A DNA stretch of 64,000 nt, from contig NZ_LWLN01000001.1 of NCBI RefSeq assembly GCF_001953745.1, positions 930,001 through 994,000 of the forward strand, given 5' to 3'. Each line of letters opens with the position of its first letter. The first letter of the stretch is position 1. The notes under the pieces are model-generated. The model made no database searches and was not told the origin of the DNA. It worked only from the letters and a program-made list of their open reading frames with translations. This stretch comes from Natrinema saccharevitans (lineage in GTDB: Archaea > Halobacteriota > Halobacteria > Halobacteriales > Natrialbaceae). The position numbers and the translations under genes are program-made. This document shows positions 54,951 through 63,964 of this stretch, piece by piece.

Positions 54951-55022
54951 AACGATTCACACACTGATCGCAGCGCCGTCGTGCGATCAGGTGTGCAATG
55001 ACGTTCAGTGGCTACTACAGTA
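54936..55022. repeat. ~85-bp palindromic dispersed repeat, copy C
   Basis: Begins TATAGTAACCGCTGAAACG and ends TTCAGTGGCTACTACAGTA. It contains the same internal elements as copies A and B (ATTCACACACTGATCGCA and TGCGATCAGGTGTGCAATG), which pair with each other. It lies directly after the small membrane protein gene. Confidence 0.8.
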
Positions 55023-55259
55023 TTCACCCGAATAGATTTCAATAACAGATATTATTTAAGAAGAGTTTCGGTCGTGTCGCAAAGCCGTCTCGAGTTTGCC
55101 GCTGCGAGTCGCGACGGCACCTTATTACAACAGTGATGCTGCGTTAGAATGGCGTGCGCCGAGTACACGTCGTTTAGAGCGCGTTAGAGATCGGCACTTC
55201 GAAATTTCAGATTGTCGACAACTCGAAACTCTAGATCGCTTTGAGACGGTCCCAAACAC
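55023..55259. other. Intergenic region, possibly degraded DNA
   Basis: About 240 bases, moderately AT-rich at first (aataacagatattatttaag). No ORF with support. With the small ORFs and repeat upstream it forms an AT-richer patch, 54590-55250, between cobQ and the ribbon-helix-helix gene. Confidence 0.4.
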
Positions 55260-55649
55260 TTACGCCGACTCGTCGCGGTAGGTGCCGAGCAATTCCTCGA
55301 GGATGATACACTCCTGGTCGGTCTCGTCGTAGTGGGTGTCGATGAAGCGTTCCGCGGCCTCGTAGTTGCCCCGCAGCCCGTGTTTGCGGACGTTGATCAC
55401 GGCGTCGAGGAAGAAGGTCCCGCCGTCGGCCCCGAGCGCTTCGGCGTGGTCGCGGTCGCTGATGTCGAGTTCGCCCTTGATCTCGTCGAAATTGAACGTC
55501 TTGACGTCGTGATCGTCGTTGATCAGGGTCAGGACGTACTCCGCGGAGAAGCGATAGAACTCGGACTTGCTCTCGAACATACCGTCGTCGACGAGCGCGT
55601 CGATCTCCTCGACCACGTCGTCGGGGTACCTGACGGTATCCTTCGCCAT
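55260..55649 (-). CDS. Ribbon-helix-helix (CopG-type) regulator
   Basis: 129 residues. The N-terminal RHH (MAKDTVRYPDDVVEEIDALV, then ESKSEFYRFSAEYVLTL) is followed by a haloarchaeal C-terminal domain (TFFLDAVINVRKHGLRGNYE, HYDETDQECIILEELLGTYR). Length and layout are reminiscent of CdrL, the long paralogue of the cell-division regulator CdrS, although ftsZ2 is not adjacent here. DNA binding is likely. Confidence 0.82.
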   Translation of the reverse strand: MAKDTVRYPDDVVEEIDALVDDGMFESKSEFYRFSAEYVLTLINDDHDVKTFNFDEIKGELDISDRDHAEALGADGGTFFLDAVINVRKHGLRGNYEAAERFIDTHYDETDQECIILEELLGTYRDESA

Positions 55650-55824
55650 GGGGGAACACTCGTCCCCGCTGATTAATCACTGTTTCGAAAAATTATACTT
55701 CATCTGTTATTTCTGTCGTGGCCGGGGGCGGCACTCGAGGATGGACGTGGCCGGTTCCGGCCGCCGTATCGAGTCTCGAAACGGAACGAACGTTAAAGGG
55801 ACCGGGACGGATCTACCCGAACGA

Positions 55825-56544
55825 GTGGGTGTAATTGACGTGTATCCCGGCGTTCTCCTCAGTTCCCTCCCGTGGTGGCTCGCGGCCCCGCTGATCCAGC
55901 TCGCGGTGCTGGTGTTCGGGATGGCACTCGACGAGACCTACGTCAACCGAACGACCGTCCTGACGGGCGCGCTCGCGGTTCACATCCACGGCTTCGTGGC
56001 CGGCGAAGTCGGCCTGCTCGTCGGACTCTACGCCGACCTCGGACTGGTCGTCGGTGCCTACGGCGTCTACGCCTACGTCGTCGACGCCTACGTCGGGGAC
56101 GCCTTTCGGCTGGTCGCCTTTTTCGCGTACTCGCCGCTGTCGGTCTTTCTCGTCATCCTGACGGCCGGGCCGACGGTCGTCGGGATCGAACCGCTGTTTC
56201 TCCCGGCACTCGCCGTGGCGGCCTACGCGAACGTCCGGCTTCGGGCGGCGCTTCCCGCCGATCCCTACTACTTCGGCCCCGAGTCCGCCGAGGCGTTCGA
56301 GGCGGCCGTCGAGGCCGGTACCGAGTCCGCGACCGGCGGCGGAACGGCGGACGCGACCGACGGGGGAACCGACGCTCCGGCCGATACCCCCACAGCCGAT
56401 ACGGCTGGCCCGGGCGAGGCCGAACGGGCCGCGTCCGCCGAGCCTCGAGGCGAGGCCGAGCCGGACCGAGCCGCTGCGGAACCGACCGCGGCCGGCGAAT
56501 CGACCGAGCGGGGGATCCTCCCCGAGTTCATGCGCCGGCTCTGA
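55825..56544 (+). CDS. Hypothetical membrane protein with disordered acidic tail
   Basis: About 239 residues from GTG 55825; a GTG at 55840 (MYPGVLLSSLPWWLA) is an alternative. Four or five hydrophobic segments (LAAPLIQLAVLVFGMAL, LTGALAVHIHGFVAGEVGLL, ADLGLVVGAYGVYAYVV, LVAFFAYSPLSVFLVILTAG) are followed by an Ala/Glu/Thr-rich tail with several TA(D/T)GG-type repeats. A TATA-like cgttaaag (55790-55797) supports a start near 55825. Function unknown. Confidence 0.7.
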   Translation: MGVIDVYPGVLLSSLPWWLAAPLIQLAVLVFGMALDETYVNRTTVLTGALAVHIHGFVAGEVGLLVGLYADLGLVVGAYGVYAYVVDAYVGDAFRLVAFFAYSPLSVFLVILTAGPTVVGIEPLFLPALAVAAYANVRLRAALPADPYYFGPESAEAFEAAVEAGTESATGGGTADATDGGTDAPADTPTADTAGPGEAERAASAEPRGEAEPDRAAAEPTAAGESTERGILPEFMRRL

Positions 56545-56595
56545 TGGCGACCGCACCCGAGAGTTAATCCGTCCGCGGGACAACCACGACCTAAC

Positions 56596-56847
56596 ATGAC
56601 GGCCGAAGCAGACCTCCGCGAACAGCTGATCGACGCGTTCGAGGGCGCTGACTATCCGGTTTCGGATCCCATGGTGTTGGTCCCGGCGCTTCCCAACGGC
56701 CCGAGTACGAGATTCGAGGCCGGGGAGTTCTCGATGACCGCGATGGAGCTGTACACCAAGACCGACGGCGGCGACTTTCCCTACGAGGGCGTCGAACCCC
56801 TCGTGGACGATCTAATCGATGCGTTACGGGAACGAGGCGAACTCTAA
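56596..56847 (+). CDS. MTH865-family protein
   Basis: 83 residues (MTAEADLREQLIDAFEGADY, PVSDPMVLVPALPNGPSTRF, TDGGDFPYEGVEPLVDDLID). It matches the small archaeal MTH865-like family, an EF-hand-like fold of unknown function. It starts at ATG 56596, about 50 nt after the membrane protein gene. Confidence 0.8.
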   Translation: MTAEADLREQLIDAFEGADYPVSDPMVLVPALPNGPSTRFEAGEFSMTAMELYTKTDGGDFPYEGVEPLVDDLIDALRERGEL

Positions 56848-57078
56848 TCGGCCACGAGACGCGCCGGGGTTCCGTTCGGTGGCGGGTTCGGTCGTGGCTC
56901 TCTCGGCTGGTCTTTCCGCTCGAGGCAGTCACCGGGCCTCGACTGCGGCGCATCCACGGCCGGTCGAGTTCACTTCGATCGACCGCGTTTGACCAGCAAG
57001 CTTTTATTTCACAGTCACGATAGCACAGAAAGGAGCGCGGCGGTAGCGGCTTCGGCGGACGCGACGGGGGAGATACGG

Positions 57079-59184
57079 ATGACCACTGGATACTGTCAAC
57101 GACCGATCGTCGTCGTGATCGACGCTCGAAGCGAACGGAGTCGCCTTCGACCGCGACTCGAGCAGGCGACCGACCGCGCCGTTCGAGCGGTGTCGACGGC
57201 CGACGATATCGGAACCGTCCTGGAGTCGCCGACCGAGCAGAGCGACCCCGAAACGGACGGCGGGGACGACTCGAGTCCGGCGACTGACGACGAATCGACG
57301 GCGACGGAGGGAACGTCCCTGACGCCGGCGGACGAAGCGGGGACGTCGCCACCGGGCGGGGTCGTCCTCGAACTGGACAGTCCCGGCGAGATCCAGACGC
57401 TGTTACAACGGGTCCACGCCGAGACGCCGGACGTGCCGACGGTCGTCGCCCCGGGGGACGGTAGCGAGCGACTCGCAACGGTGGCGCTTCGTGCCGGGGC
57501 GACCGACTACGTCCCGAGCGAACGCGACGAGGACCCGATCGACCGGATCGTCTCGACGATCCGGTCTCGGGACCGTGCGACGACGACGGACGAGCGCCAT
57601 CACCGCATTCTCGCGAACGAACTGCCCGACGAGGCCTTCGTCATCGGTGAGGACGGGACCTATCTGGAAGCGAAAGTACGCTCGGAGTCGGCGGCCCTGT
57701 ACAGGACGAGCCCCGACGAACTGCGCGGCAGCCGACTCGACGACGCCTTTTCGGACGAGGTCGCCGCGGAGTTACAGGATTGCCTCGATCGGGCCCTCCG
57801 AACGGCCGAGGTCCAATCCGTCGAGTACGACGCCGACACGACCGACGGTCGCCGGCGGTTCGAGGCCCGCGTCGTCCCGATCGGAGAGCGGATTCGGGGA
57901 CGACGCGCCGTCGTCTGGCTCGCCCGGGACATCACCGAGCGGGTCGAACGCGAACGGCGGCTCCGATCGCGCCAGGACCAACTCGAGACGCTGAACCGGA
58001 TCAACGCGGTGGTTCGGCAGGTGATCGAGACGCTGGTCGAGGCACCCGCCCGCGACGCCATCGAGCGCGAGGTCTGTACGCAACTCGTCGACTCGGAGCT
58101 GTACTGTGGCTCGTGGATCGCCGAGCACACCGGCGAGGGGCGGCTCGCCTATCGAACTGGTGCAGGCGAGGCCGACACGTACCTCGGCTGGATCAGCGAC
58201 GGTACCGAGTACGCCACCGACCGGGATCGACCGGTCGCCAGAGCCGCCCGAACGGGCGAGATCCAGACGACGAACCACCTCCTCGACGACGAAGCGACGC
58301 CCGCGCCGCTTCGGGAGGCGGCCCGCGAGGACGACGTTCGGTCGGCGATCGCCGTCCCGATCACCCACGAAGACGCGACCTACGGGGTGTTGACGGTACT
58401 CGCCAGTCGGGACGACGCCTTCAGCGAACGCGAGCGAGCCGGGTTCCGACTGCTCGGCGAGACGATCGGCTTCACGATCATGGCCGTCAAGAACCGCCAG
58501 TTGTTGTTTGCCGACACCGTCGTCGAACTCGAGTTTCGCATCGACGACGGCGACACGCTCTCCTTCGATCTCTCCGAGGAGTACGACTGTACCTGTTCGC
58601 TCGAGTGGGCGGGGACGACCGCCAGCGGGCGAACCTTCCAGTACGTCACGATCGAGGGCCTCGACGGCGAGACGGTCCTCGAGGAAGCCGACTCCCACGA
58701 CTCGGTCGAGGAGTGCCGACTCATCCACGACGGCGAGGACCAGTGTACGGTCGAGATCCGGCTCGCCAGATCGGGCGTTCGGACGCTTGTGAACCACGGC
58801 GCGACGATCTGCGACGTCGTCGTCGAGAACGGCGTGGGACGCTGTCTGGTCGAAGTCTCACAGGACGCCGACATCCGGGAGATCGCGGACGCGCTGACCG
58901 TCGTCTACGAGAACACCGAACTCGTCGCGAGGCGGGAGGTCGACCGGCCGGTACGGACGGCGGCCGAGCGTCGCGATCGGATCCTCGATAGGCTCACCGA
59001 CCGACAGCTCACGACCTTGCGACTCGCCTACTACGGCGGCTTCTTCGACTGGCCCCGGGAGAGCACCGGCGAGGACATCGCCGAGGCGATGGATATCTCT
59101 CCGCCGACGATGCACCAGCACCTACGGAAGGGACTCAAGGGAATCCTCAGCGAGTTCTTCGAGGGCGGCGGCAGTACCGAGTGA
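57079..59184 (+). CDS. Bat-type sensor-regulator (receiver-like, PAS, GAF, HTH_10)
   Basis: 701 residues from ATG 57079, preceded by a purine-rich ggggga. The N-terminal segment (about 1-150) resembles a response-receiver fold with an acidic linker insert. A PAS domain follows (HHRILANELPDEAFVIGEDG), then a GAF domain (DALIER... VRSAIAVPITHEDATYGVLT; about 320-480), a Bat-specific beta domain (VELEFRIDDGDTLSFDLSEE) and the C-terminal HTH_10 (TDRQLTTLRLAYYGGFFDWP, GEDIAEAMDISPPTMHQHLR). It is a one-component regulator like Bat, sensing an unknown signal. No histidine kinase motifs are present. Confidence 0.88.
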   Translation: MTTGYCQRPIVVVIDARSERSRLRPRLEQATDRAVRAVSTADDIGTVLESPTEQSDPETDGGDDSSPATDDESTATEGTSLTPADEAGTSPPGGVVLELDSPGEIQTLLQRVHAETPDVPTVVAPGDGSERLATVALRAGATDYVPSERDEDPIDRIVSTIRSRDRATTTDERHHRILANELPDEAFVIGEDGTYLEAKVRSESAALYRTSPDELRGSRLDDAFSDEVAAELQDCLDRALRTAEVQSVEYDADTTDGRRRFEARVVPIGERIRGRRAVVWLARDITERVERERRLRSRQDQLETLNRINAVVRQVIETLVEAPARDAIEREVCTQLVDSELYCGSWIAEHTGEGRLAYRTGAGEADTYLGWISDGTEYATDRDRPVARAARTGEIQTTNHLLDDEATPAPLREAAREDDVRSAIAVPITHEDATYGVLTVLASRDDAFSERERAGFRLLGETIGFTIMAVKNRQLLFADTVVELEFRIDDGDTLSFDLSEEYDCTCSLEWAGTTASGRTFQYVTIEGLDGETVLEEADSHDSVEECRLIHDGEDQCTVEIRLARSGVRTLVNHGATICDVVVENGVGRCLVEVSQDADIREIADALTVVYENTELVARREVDRPVRTAAERRDRILDRLTDRQLTTLRLAYYGGFFDWPRESTGEDIAEAMDISPPTMHQHLRKGLKGILSEFFEGGGSTE

Positions 59185-59641
59185 GCATCGATCCGCCACT
59201 CGAGTGGAGATCGGCTCGCGCTCGAGACGGCGGAACACCTGGGGACATCGGCGTCGAGAGACGGGGCCGAGCAGTGACGGGCCGATCGTTCGCACCCGTT
59301 CGTTCCCGGACGCCAACGGAGCCGCGCGACGCCGCGCCCCGGCGCGGGAGGTAGTGTGTTTCGAACGGCATCGCGGTCGTGCGGTGACTCCGACTGACGC
59401 CGATCGAACGCGGGCACTCGACCCTGATACTGGTGTCCGCTGCGGTGATCGAGGCGGGGAGGGGACGCTACCGTGTCCCGGATCGACGTCCCGTATTCGC
59501 GCTCGAGTGATAGTCACGATCGTTTAACAGTCGCGTATATGAAGCCGAGCGGCGACGGGGCTGGCCCCGGTCGGATCGGGCGAGGATGTCGAGTTCCGTT
59601 TCCGGACGGCGGCTCGCGGCTCGAGTGGGGGTGATCGGTCC
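59185..59641. other. Intergenic region, no supported gene
   Basis: 457 bases. ORFs here are Arg/Pro/Ser-rich on both strands, unlike haloarchaeal proteins. gtatatgaag (59532-59541) is a TATA-like sequence but no ATG follows at the expected distance. No repeat or RNA recognised. Confidence 0.45.
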
Positions 59642-59929
59642 GTGGTAACCGCGCCGTGTAAAACCGTCTTCGCGGGATCGAACGGGCGGTACTACACCAA
59701 CTGGCAGGTTCGAACCCGACTCCGATCCGGCGAGTGGGCGCTCTGTCTGCGCCAGCGAGGACCGGACAGACGACTGGTCGAAACCGCCGAGGACGCCTTG
59801 CTCTTGCTCCGGCCGGTCGAGCCGACCGCACTGCCGGCCGGGCTCGAGGTCAGAGTTAGCGGCCGCCGCGCTCGCGTGGTCGATACCCGACGACCCCCGG
59901 GAGGACGCGGTGTCACCGAGCGACTCTAA
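59642..59929 (+). CDS. Possible small basic protein
   Basis: 95 residues from GTG 59642: MVTAPCKTVFAGSNGRYYTN, RTRLRSGEWALCLRQRGPDR, ALPAGLEVRVSGRRARVVDT. The composition is basic, which is atypical for this genome, but the middle part shows a sensible alternation of beta residues and no antisense gene competes. No family recognised. May be a real small gene or chance ORF. Confidence 0.4.
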   Translation: MVTAPCKTVFAGSNGRYYTNWQVRTRLRSGEWALCLRQRGPDRRLVETAEDALLLLRPVEPTALPAGLEVRVSGRRARVVDTRRPPGGRGVTERL

Positions 59930-59983
59930 TGCGTGGCCATGTTCACCCGCAGGAACTGAACGGCGCCCGCGGAAGTCGTCGTC

Positions 59984-60757
59984 GTGAAGCGCCGCGTGTT
60001 TCTGGGGACCGTCGGATCGGCCGCGTCGCTCGGCACGCTGGCGTATACGACTCGGTCCGACGACGACGCCCTCGCGGTCCGGATCTGGCTCTCCGAGCGG
60101 GCCGGTCGCTACGACGGGGTAGCCGATCGCGTCCGCGAGTTCCTCGCACGGACGCTCGCGCCCGAGCGTCGGCGCGTCGAGCCGACCGTGGGAGGCACAG
60201 TTGCGGTGTCGACCGAGGACGCCGCCCGCCTCACCAGTCGCGGTGAGTGGCCGCTGGCGCTCGCGGCGGGACGGCTCGGCCGCCGCGACATCGACCCCGT
60301 CTCGGGGGTCAACCTGTTGGTGACCGACGGGGGAATGCGGGACGCACCGACCGGCTACGGCGGTCCCCGCGTCGCGTCGGTCGGCGGCGCGCGACACATC
60401 GAACGGCTCGAGTCGGTCGACGACCTGCTCGGCGACGACTGGGTCGCCCCAGTTACGACGGCGGCGCGGACGATGCACGTGCTACTTCACGAAGTCGGGC
60501 ACGCGCTCGGGCTAGCCCACCGCCACGGCGTCGCCGCTCGCTCGGGCGATACGGTCGTCGCGACGCCGATGCTGAGTTCCTACGCCTGGGCTCCGGACTT
60601 CGACCCCTCCCCGACGCGGTGTGGGGGCGCGATTCCGCAGACGGACGGTCTCGAACGACGGCTCGATTTCGCCTTTTCCGCGTGTGCCCGGCGCGAACTC
60701 GACGACGACGGACGGGACGGGGGCCGACCGGAGACGCGTCGCCAGGCCGGCGACTGA
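59984..60757 (+). CDS. Tat-exported zinc metalloprotease-like protein
   Basis: 257 residues from GTG 59984. The N-terminus (MKRRVFLGTVGSAASLGTLA) is a Tat signal. The zinc motif HEVGHALGLAHRHG (HExxHxxGxxH) is the metzincin/matrixin type, followed by a Met-turn-like segment with PMLSSYAW. It is a secreted peptidase, M10-like, with a short C-terminal disordered tail. The lack of a pro-domain cysteine switch and substrate information leaves its role open. Confidence 0.78.
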   Translation: MKRRVFLGTVGSAASLGTLAYTTRSDDDALAVRIWLSERAGRYDGVADRVREFLARTLAPERRRVEPTVGGTVAVSTEDAARLTSRGEWPLALAAGRLGRRDIDPVSGVNLLVTDGGMRDAPTGYGGPRVASVGGARHIERLESVDDLLGDDWVAPVTTAARTMHVLLHEVGHALGLAHRHGVAARSGDTVVATPMLSSYAWAPDFDPSPTRCGGAIPQTDGLERRLDFAFSACARRELDDDGRDGGRPETRRQAGD

Positions 60758-60908
60758 CCGGCACCCGAACCGTCGACTGACCGACGCTCGAGTCGCGCCT
60801 GATCGGTCTGCGAGCCGGCGGCTACCCGGTTTGCGGGCTGCTCGAGCCGGGGGCTACGGAACCGTGGGTTGTTCGGTCGGTACGGAGCGGGTGCGCGGAG
60901 AACGAACG

Positions 60909-61256
60909 TTACTCACCGTCGTCGGCGTCGTCGCCCCCACGGACGAAACTCGCCCGGTCCCCTTCCCCGTCGGTGTCGGCGTTTGGCCCCTCGATCAGCG
61001 CCTCGAAGTCGTCGACCTCGTCGTACTGATCGCGATACACCACCGCCGCTTTCCCCGCCGACGTGATCTCGTAGAGCCCCGAGCGCTCGGCGGGGCCGAT
61101 CTTCCGGACCAACCCGTAGTCCTCGAGGACCGGCAGTCTGGTGTTGATGTTCTTTCGACTCTTCCCCGTATGCGCCGCGAGGTTCGTCGCGACGTTTCGC
61201 CCCTCGTCCTCGAGCGCCTCGAGGACCAGGAAATCAGTTGGCTGTCGGAGTTTCAC
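60909..61256 (-). CDS. PhiH1-repressor-like winged-helix regulator
   Basis: 115 residues from GTG 61256 (MKLRQPTDFLVLEALEDEGR). Winged helix NVATNLAAHTGKSRKNINTR, LPVLEDYGLVRKIGPAERSG, LYEITSAGKAAVVYRDQYDE, then an acidic tail. Similar to haloarchaeal phiH1 repressor-like proteins. The start lies inside a tandem repeat (61252-61280) that may be its operator. It lies convergent to the protease gene and upstream of the trehalose genes. Confidence 0.82.
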   Translation of the reverse strand: MKLRQPTDFLVLEALEDEGRNVATNLAAHTGKSRKNINTRLPVLEDYGLVRKIGPAERSGLYEITSAGKAAVVYRDQYDEVDDFEALIEGPNADTDGEGDRASFVRGGDDADDGE

Positions 61257-61280
61257 ACTCGTTCACACTCGTCCACACTA
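61252..61280. repeat. Tandem 10-bp direct repeats at the start of the PhiH1-like regulator
   Basis: TTCACACTCG is present twice (61252-61261, 61262-61271), followed by a degenerate TCCACACTA (61272-61280). The repeats lie between a TATA-like element (minus GTATTAGTTACC, about 61293-61304) and the coding region, where bound regulator would block polymerase. Confidence 0.6.
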
Positions 61281-61432
61281 TGTTTCCAGTGGTAACTAAT
61301 ACTTTCCGCTCCCAACAACAAATTTCTGATTTGTATTGTTTTCGGAAATGTCGAACGGTCGAATAGGCGGCCGGATCGGCCCTCGCTGCCGAGCGGGAGC
61401 GGCGGCACGACCGTCGGCGGTTCGGGTCCGAC

Positions 61433-62272
61433 TCAGGGCCGCCGCTCGAGGCCGGACGACACGCCGTCGGCGAGTCGGGCGAGCAACGACGCGACGCTCG
61501 CCGGCGACTCGACCCGACAGGAGGCAGCCGACGGGCCGTCGCCGCCGACCTGGATCCCGATCCCATCCGGTTCGACGGCACGAAACGCCGACTCGTCGGT
61601 GATGTCGTCCCCGACGTAGACGGCGGCCGTCCCCGGCGGCTCGTCGGCCGCGATCAACTCGACCGCGTTCCCCTTGCCCCACGGGATTGACGGCCCGATC
61701 TCGAGGATGCGCTTCCCGCGGGAGAGCTCGAGATCGCCGCCGTCGAACGCCTCGAAGACGGCGGTCGTGAGCCGACGGGCGACCGGGCGGGCGGCCGGCG
61801 GTACGGACCGGAAATGCACCGTCCCGGACAGGCGCTTGTTCTCGACCCGAACGTTCGGGATCGACGCGAGAGCGGTCTCGAAGACCGCACAGAGGCGCTC
61901 GATTCGGGCGGCCCGTTTTCGCGCGACGGGATGGACGGCGATCGATCCCCGTCGCGCGAGTTCGAGGCCGTGGTTGCCGGCGTAGATCGCCGGCCCGTCG
62001 ATGCGATCGCGGACGTCCCGCAGCGCCCGGCCGCTGACGACCGCCGTCGTCACGGCCGGATGGGCGGCGAGCCTCGCGACGGCACGGCGGTTGTCTTCGG
62101 TCGGTCGGGCCGCGTCGGGCACCTCGACGATCGGCGCGAGCGTCCCGTCGAAATCGAGACAGACCAGCAATCGTTCGGCGTTCGCGAGCGTCTCTCGGAC
62201 GGCCGGCAGTCGCTCCTCGAGCGGCCGGGGCGGGGACTCGGCAGCGGCGGTTCCGGACTCGGGGCCGTCCAT
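61433..62272 (-). CDS. otsB: Trehalose-6-phosphate phosphatase
   Basis: 279 residues. HAD motifs: LLVCLDFDGTLAPIVEVPDA (D40, D42), TTAVVSGRALRDVRDRIDGP, GNHGLEL and YVGDDITDESAFRAVEPDG. It dephosphorylates trehalose 6-phosphate to trehalose, a compatible solute. The gene follows otsA with 3 nt spacing, so the two are one operon. Confidence 0.93.
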   Translation of the reverse strand: MDGPESGTAAAESPPRPLEERLPAVRETLANAERLLVCLDFDGTLAPIVEVPDAARPTEDNRRAVARLAAHPAVTTAVVSGRALRDVRDRIDGPAIYAGNHGLELARRGSIAVHPVARKRAARIERLCAVFETALASIPNVRVENKRLSGTVHFRSVPPAARPVARRLTTAVFEAFDGGDLELSRGKRILEIGPSIPWGKGNAVELIAADEPPGTAAVYVGDDITDESAFRAVEPDGIGIQVGGDGPSAASCRVESPASVASLLARLADGVSSGLERRP

Positions 62273-62275
62273 TCG

Positions 62276-63964
62276 CTACACCGGCGGCGTGGGTTCCCGC
62301 GAATCGGAGTCGGTGTCCGAGTCCGCATCGGTCCGGTTCGGATCGCCGTGGAGCCGTCGGAACCAGTCGAACTGCGTGGCCATCCACGACTCGAGGTCGC
62401 CGGCGAACACGCGCTGGCGCAGCGTGTTCATTCGCCGCCGACGCTCGTAGCCCGGCATCGAGAGCGCCGCCTCGAGTTGGGCGGCGAACTCCTCGGTGTC
62501 GGTCGGGTCGATCGTCAGGGCGTGGGAGCCGAGCCGGTCGTGTGCGCCGGTCCGGTCGCTCAACACCAGCGCGTCGTCGCCGTCGACGCTGGCCGCGACG
62601 TACTCCTGTGCGACCAGGTTCATCCCGTCGACCAGCGGGCTGACGACCATCGCGTCCGCGCGCCGATAGAGCCCACAGATGTCGTCGGTCGAGAGGTAGT
62701 CTTCGGTGTAGGCGATCGGCCGCCAGTCGGCCGTCTCGAAGCGACGGTTGATCCGCTGGGCCTCGCTGCGGACGAGGTCGCCGTGGCGCTGATAGGTCTC
62801 GATGTCGGTCCGCGAGGGGGTCGCCTTCTGGAGGAAGGTAAACTCGCCGCGCCAGCCGGGATTTCGCTCGAAGAACCGCTCGATGGCCGCCAGCCGTTCG
62901 GGAATCCCCTTGGTGTAGTCGAGCCGGTCGAGGCCCAGCCCGAGCGTCGCGTCGGGCGCGATATCGTACTCCTCGAGCAGTTCGGCGAGGCGGTCGGCGT
63001 CGACCGAGCGCGCGTCGCGATCGTAGGCCTCGGCGTCGACCCCCATCGGCGTCGCGACGACGCGGGTCCGTCCCCCATCGTATCGTACGGTCCGACGGTC
63101 GTGGTCGACCGCCGCGGCCGGCAAGAACCGGTCGACGCACTCGAGGAACCGATCCGCGTACTGCTCGAGGTGAAAGCCCAGCAGGTCGTTGCCGAGCAGT
63201 CCCTCGAGGACGCGGCCGCCGGCGGGACACTGCCGAAACGTCGGCGGCGACGGCCACGGGATGTGCCAGAAGTGGGCGACGGTCGCACCGGCCGGCACGG
63301 ACTCCCGGATCATCCGCGGTGCGAGCGCGAGGTGGTAGTCCTGCAGCCAGATCACGGAGTCGGCCGTCGCGTGGTCGGCGACCGCGTCGGCGAACCGCTC
63401 GTTGACCGTCCGGTACCACTCGAAGTCGTTCGATCGGTCCTCGATCAGGTCGGGAAAGCCGTGACAGAGCGGCCAGAGGACGCGATTGCTGAAGCCGTAG
63501 TAGTAGGAGTCGACGGCCTCCTCCGAGAGGTCGAGCCGGCGGAGGGTGTAGGCCTCCTCACCGGGCGGGACGGCGACGCAGTTTCGTTCGTCGGTCACGT
63601 CGAAGTCCGCCTCGCCGTCGCCCCAGGCGATCCACGTCCCGTCGGTCCGCTTGACGACTGGATCGAGCCCGGCGGTCAGCCCGCCGGTCGGCTCGTCGAC
63701 CGTGATCGACCGGCCCCCCGCAGCCGCGCTCTGACGAGTACCGCCGTCGGTCCCGGTCGGCGGTTCCGCGCCGTCGCTTGCGGACTCGGTGTCGGACGCG
63801 GCCGCGTACTCGTGACGATACGGTTGCCGGTTCGAGACGACGATCAGCGAACCGGGACAGTTCGGCCCGTCGGTCGCGGACTCGTCGTCCGTTCGTCCCC
63901 GCCCGCCGGCCCGGCGCTGTCGATTCCGTACAGCCGTCGACGACAACCGCTCGGTAACTCGCAT
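62276..63964 (-). CDS. otsA: Trehalose-6-phosphate synthase
   Basis: 562 residues from ATG 63964. After an N-terminal disordered region of about 40 residues come the GT20 features LIVVSNRQPYRHEYAA, WPLCHGFPD, DSVIWLQDYHLALAPRMIRE, AHFWHIPWPSPPTFRQCPAG, GLDRLDYTKGIPERLAAIER and LVDGMNLVAQEYVAA. It joins glucose from a nucleotide sugar to glucose 6-phosphate. A Ser/Gly/Thr-rich insertion (AASDTESASDGAEPPTGTD...) follows the first strand. Upstream promoter lies at the window edge. Confidence 0.93.
   Translation of the reverse strand: MRVTERLSSTAVRNRQRRAGGRGRTDDESATDGPNCPGSLIVVSNRQPYRHEYAAASDTESASDGAEPPTGTDGGTRQSAAAGGRSITVDEPTGGLTAGLDPVVKRTDGTWIAWGDGEADFDVTDERNCVAVPPGEEAYTLRRLDLSEEAVDSYYYGFSNRVLWPLCHGFPDLIEDRSNDFEWYRTVNERFADAVADHATADSVIWLQDYHLALAPRMIRESVPAGATVAHFWHIPWPSPPTFRQCPAGGRVLEGLLGNDLLGFHLEQYADRFLECVDRFLPAAAVDHDRRTVRYDGGRTRVVATPMGVDAEAYDRDARSVDADRLAELLEEYDIAPDATLGLGLDRLDYTKGIPERLAAIERFFERNPGWRGEFTFLQKATPSRTDIETYQRHGDLVRSEAQRINRRFETADWRPIAYTEDYLSTDDICGLYRRADAMVVSPLVDGMNLVAQEYVAASVDGDDALVLSDRTGAHDRLGSHALTIDPTDTEEFAAQLEAALSMPGYERRRRMNTLRQRVFAGDLESWMATQFDWFRRLHGDPNRTDADSDTDSDSREPTPPV

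Noticed and set aside
55096-55281. Plus-strand 61-aa ORF after repeat copy C
   Set aside because: No promoter, low-complexity composition and overlap with the end of the ribbon-helix-helix gene; probably chance.
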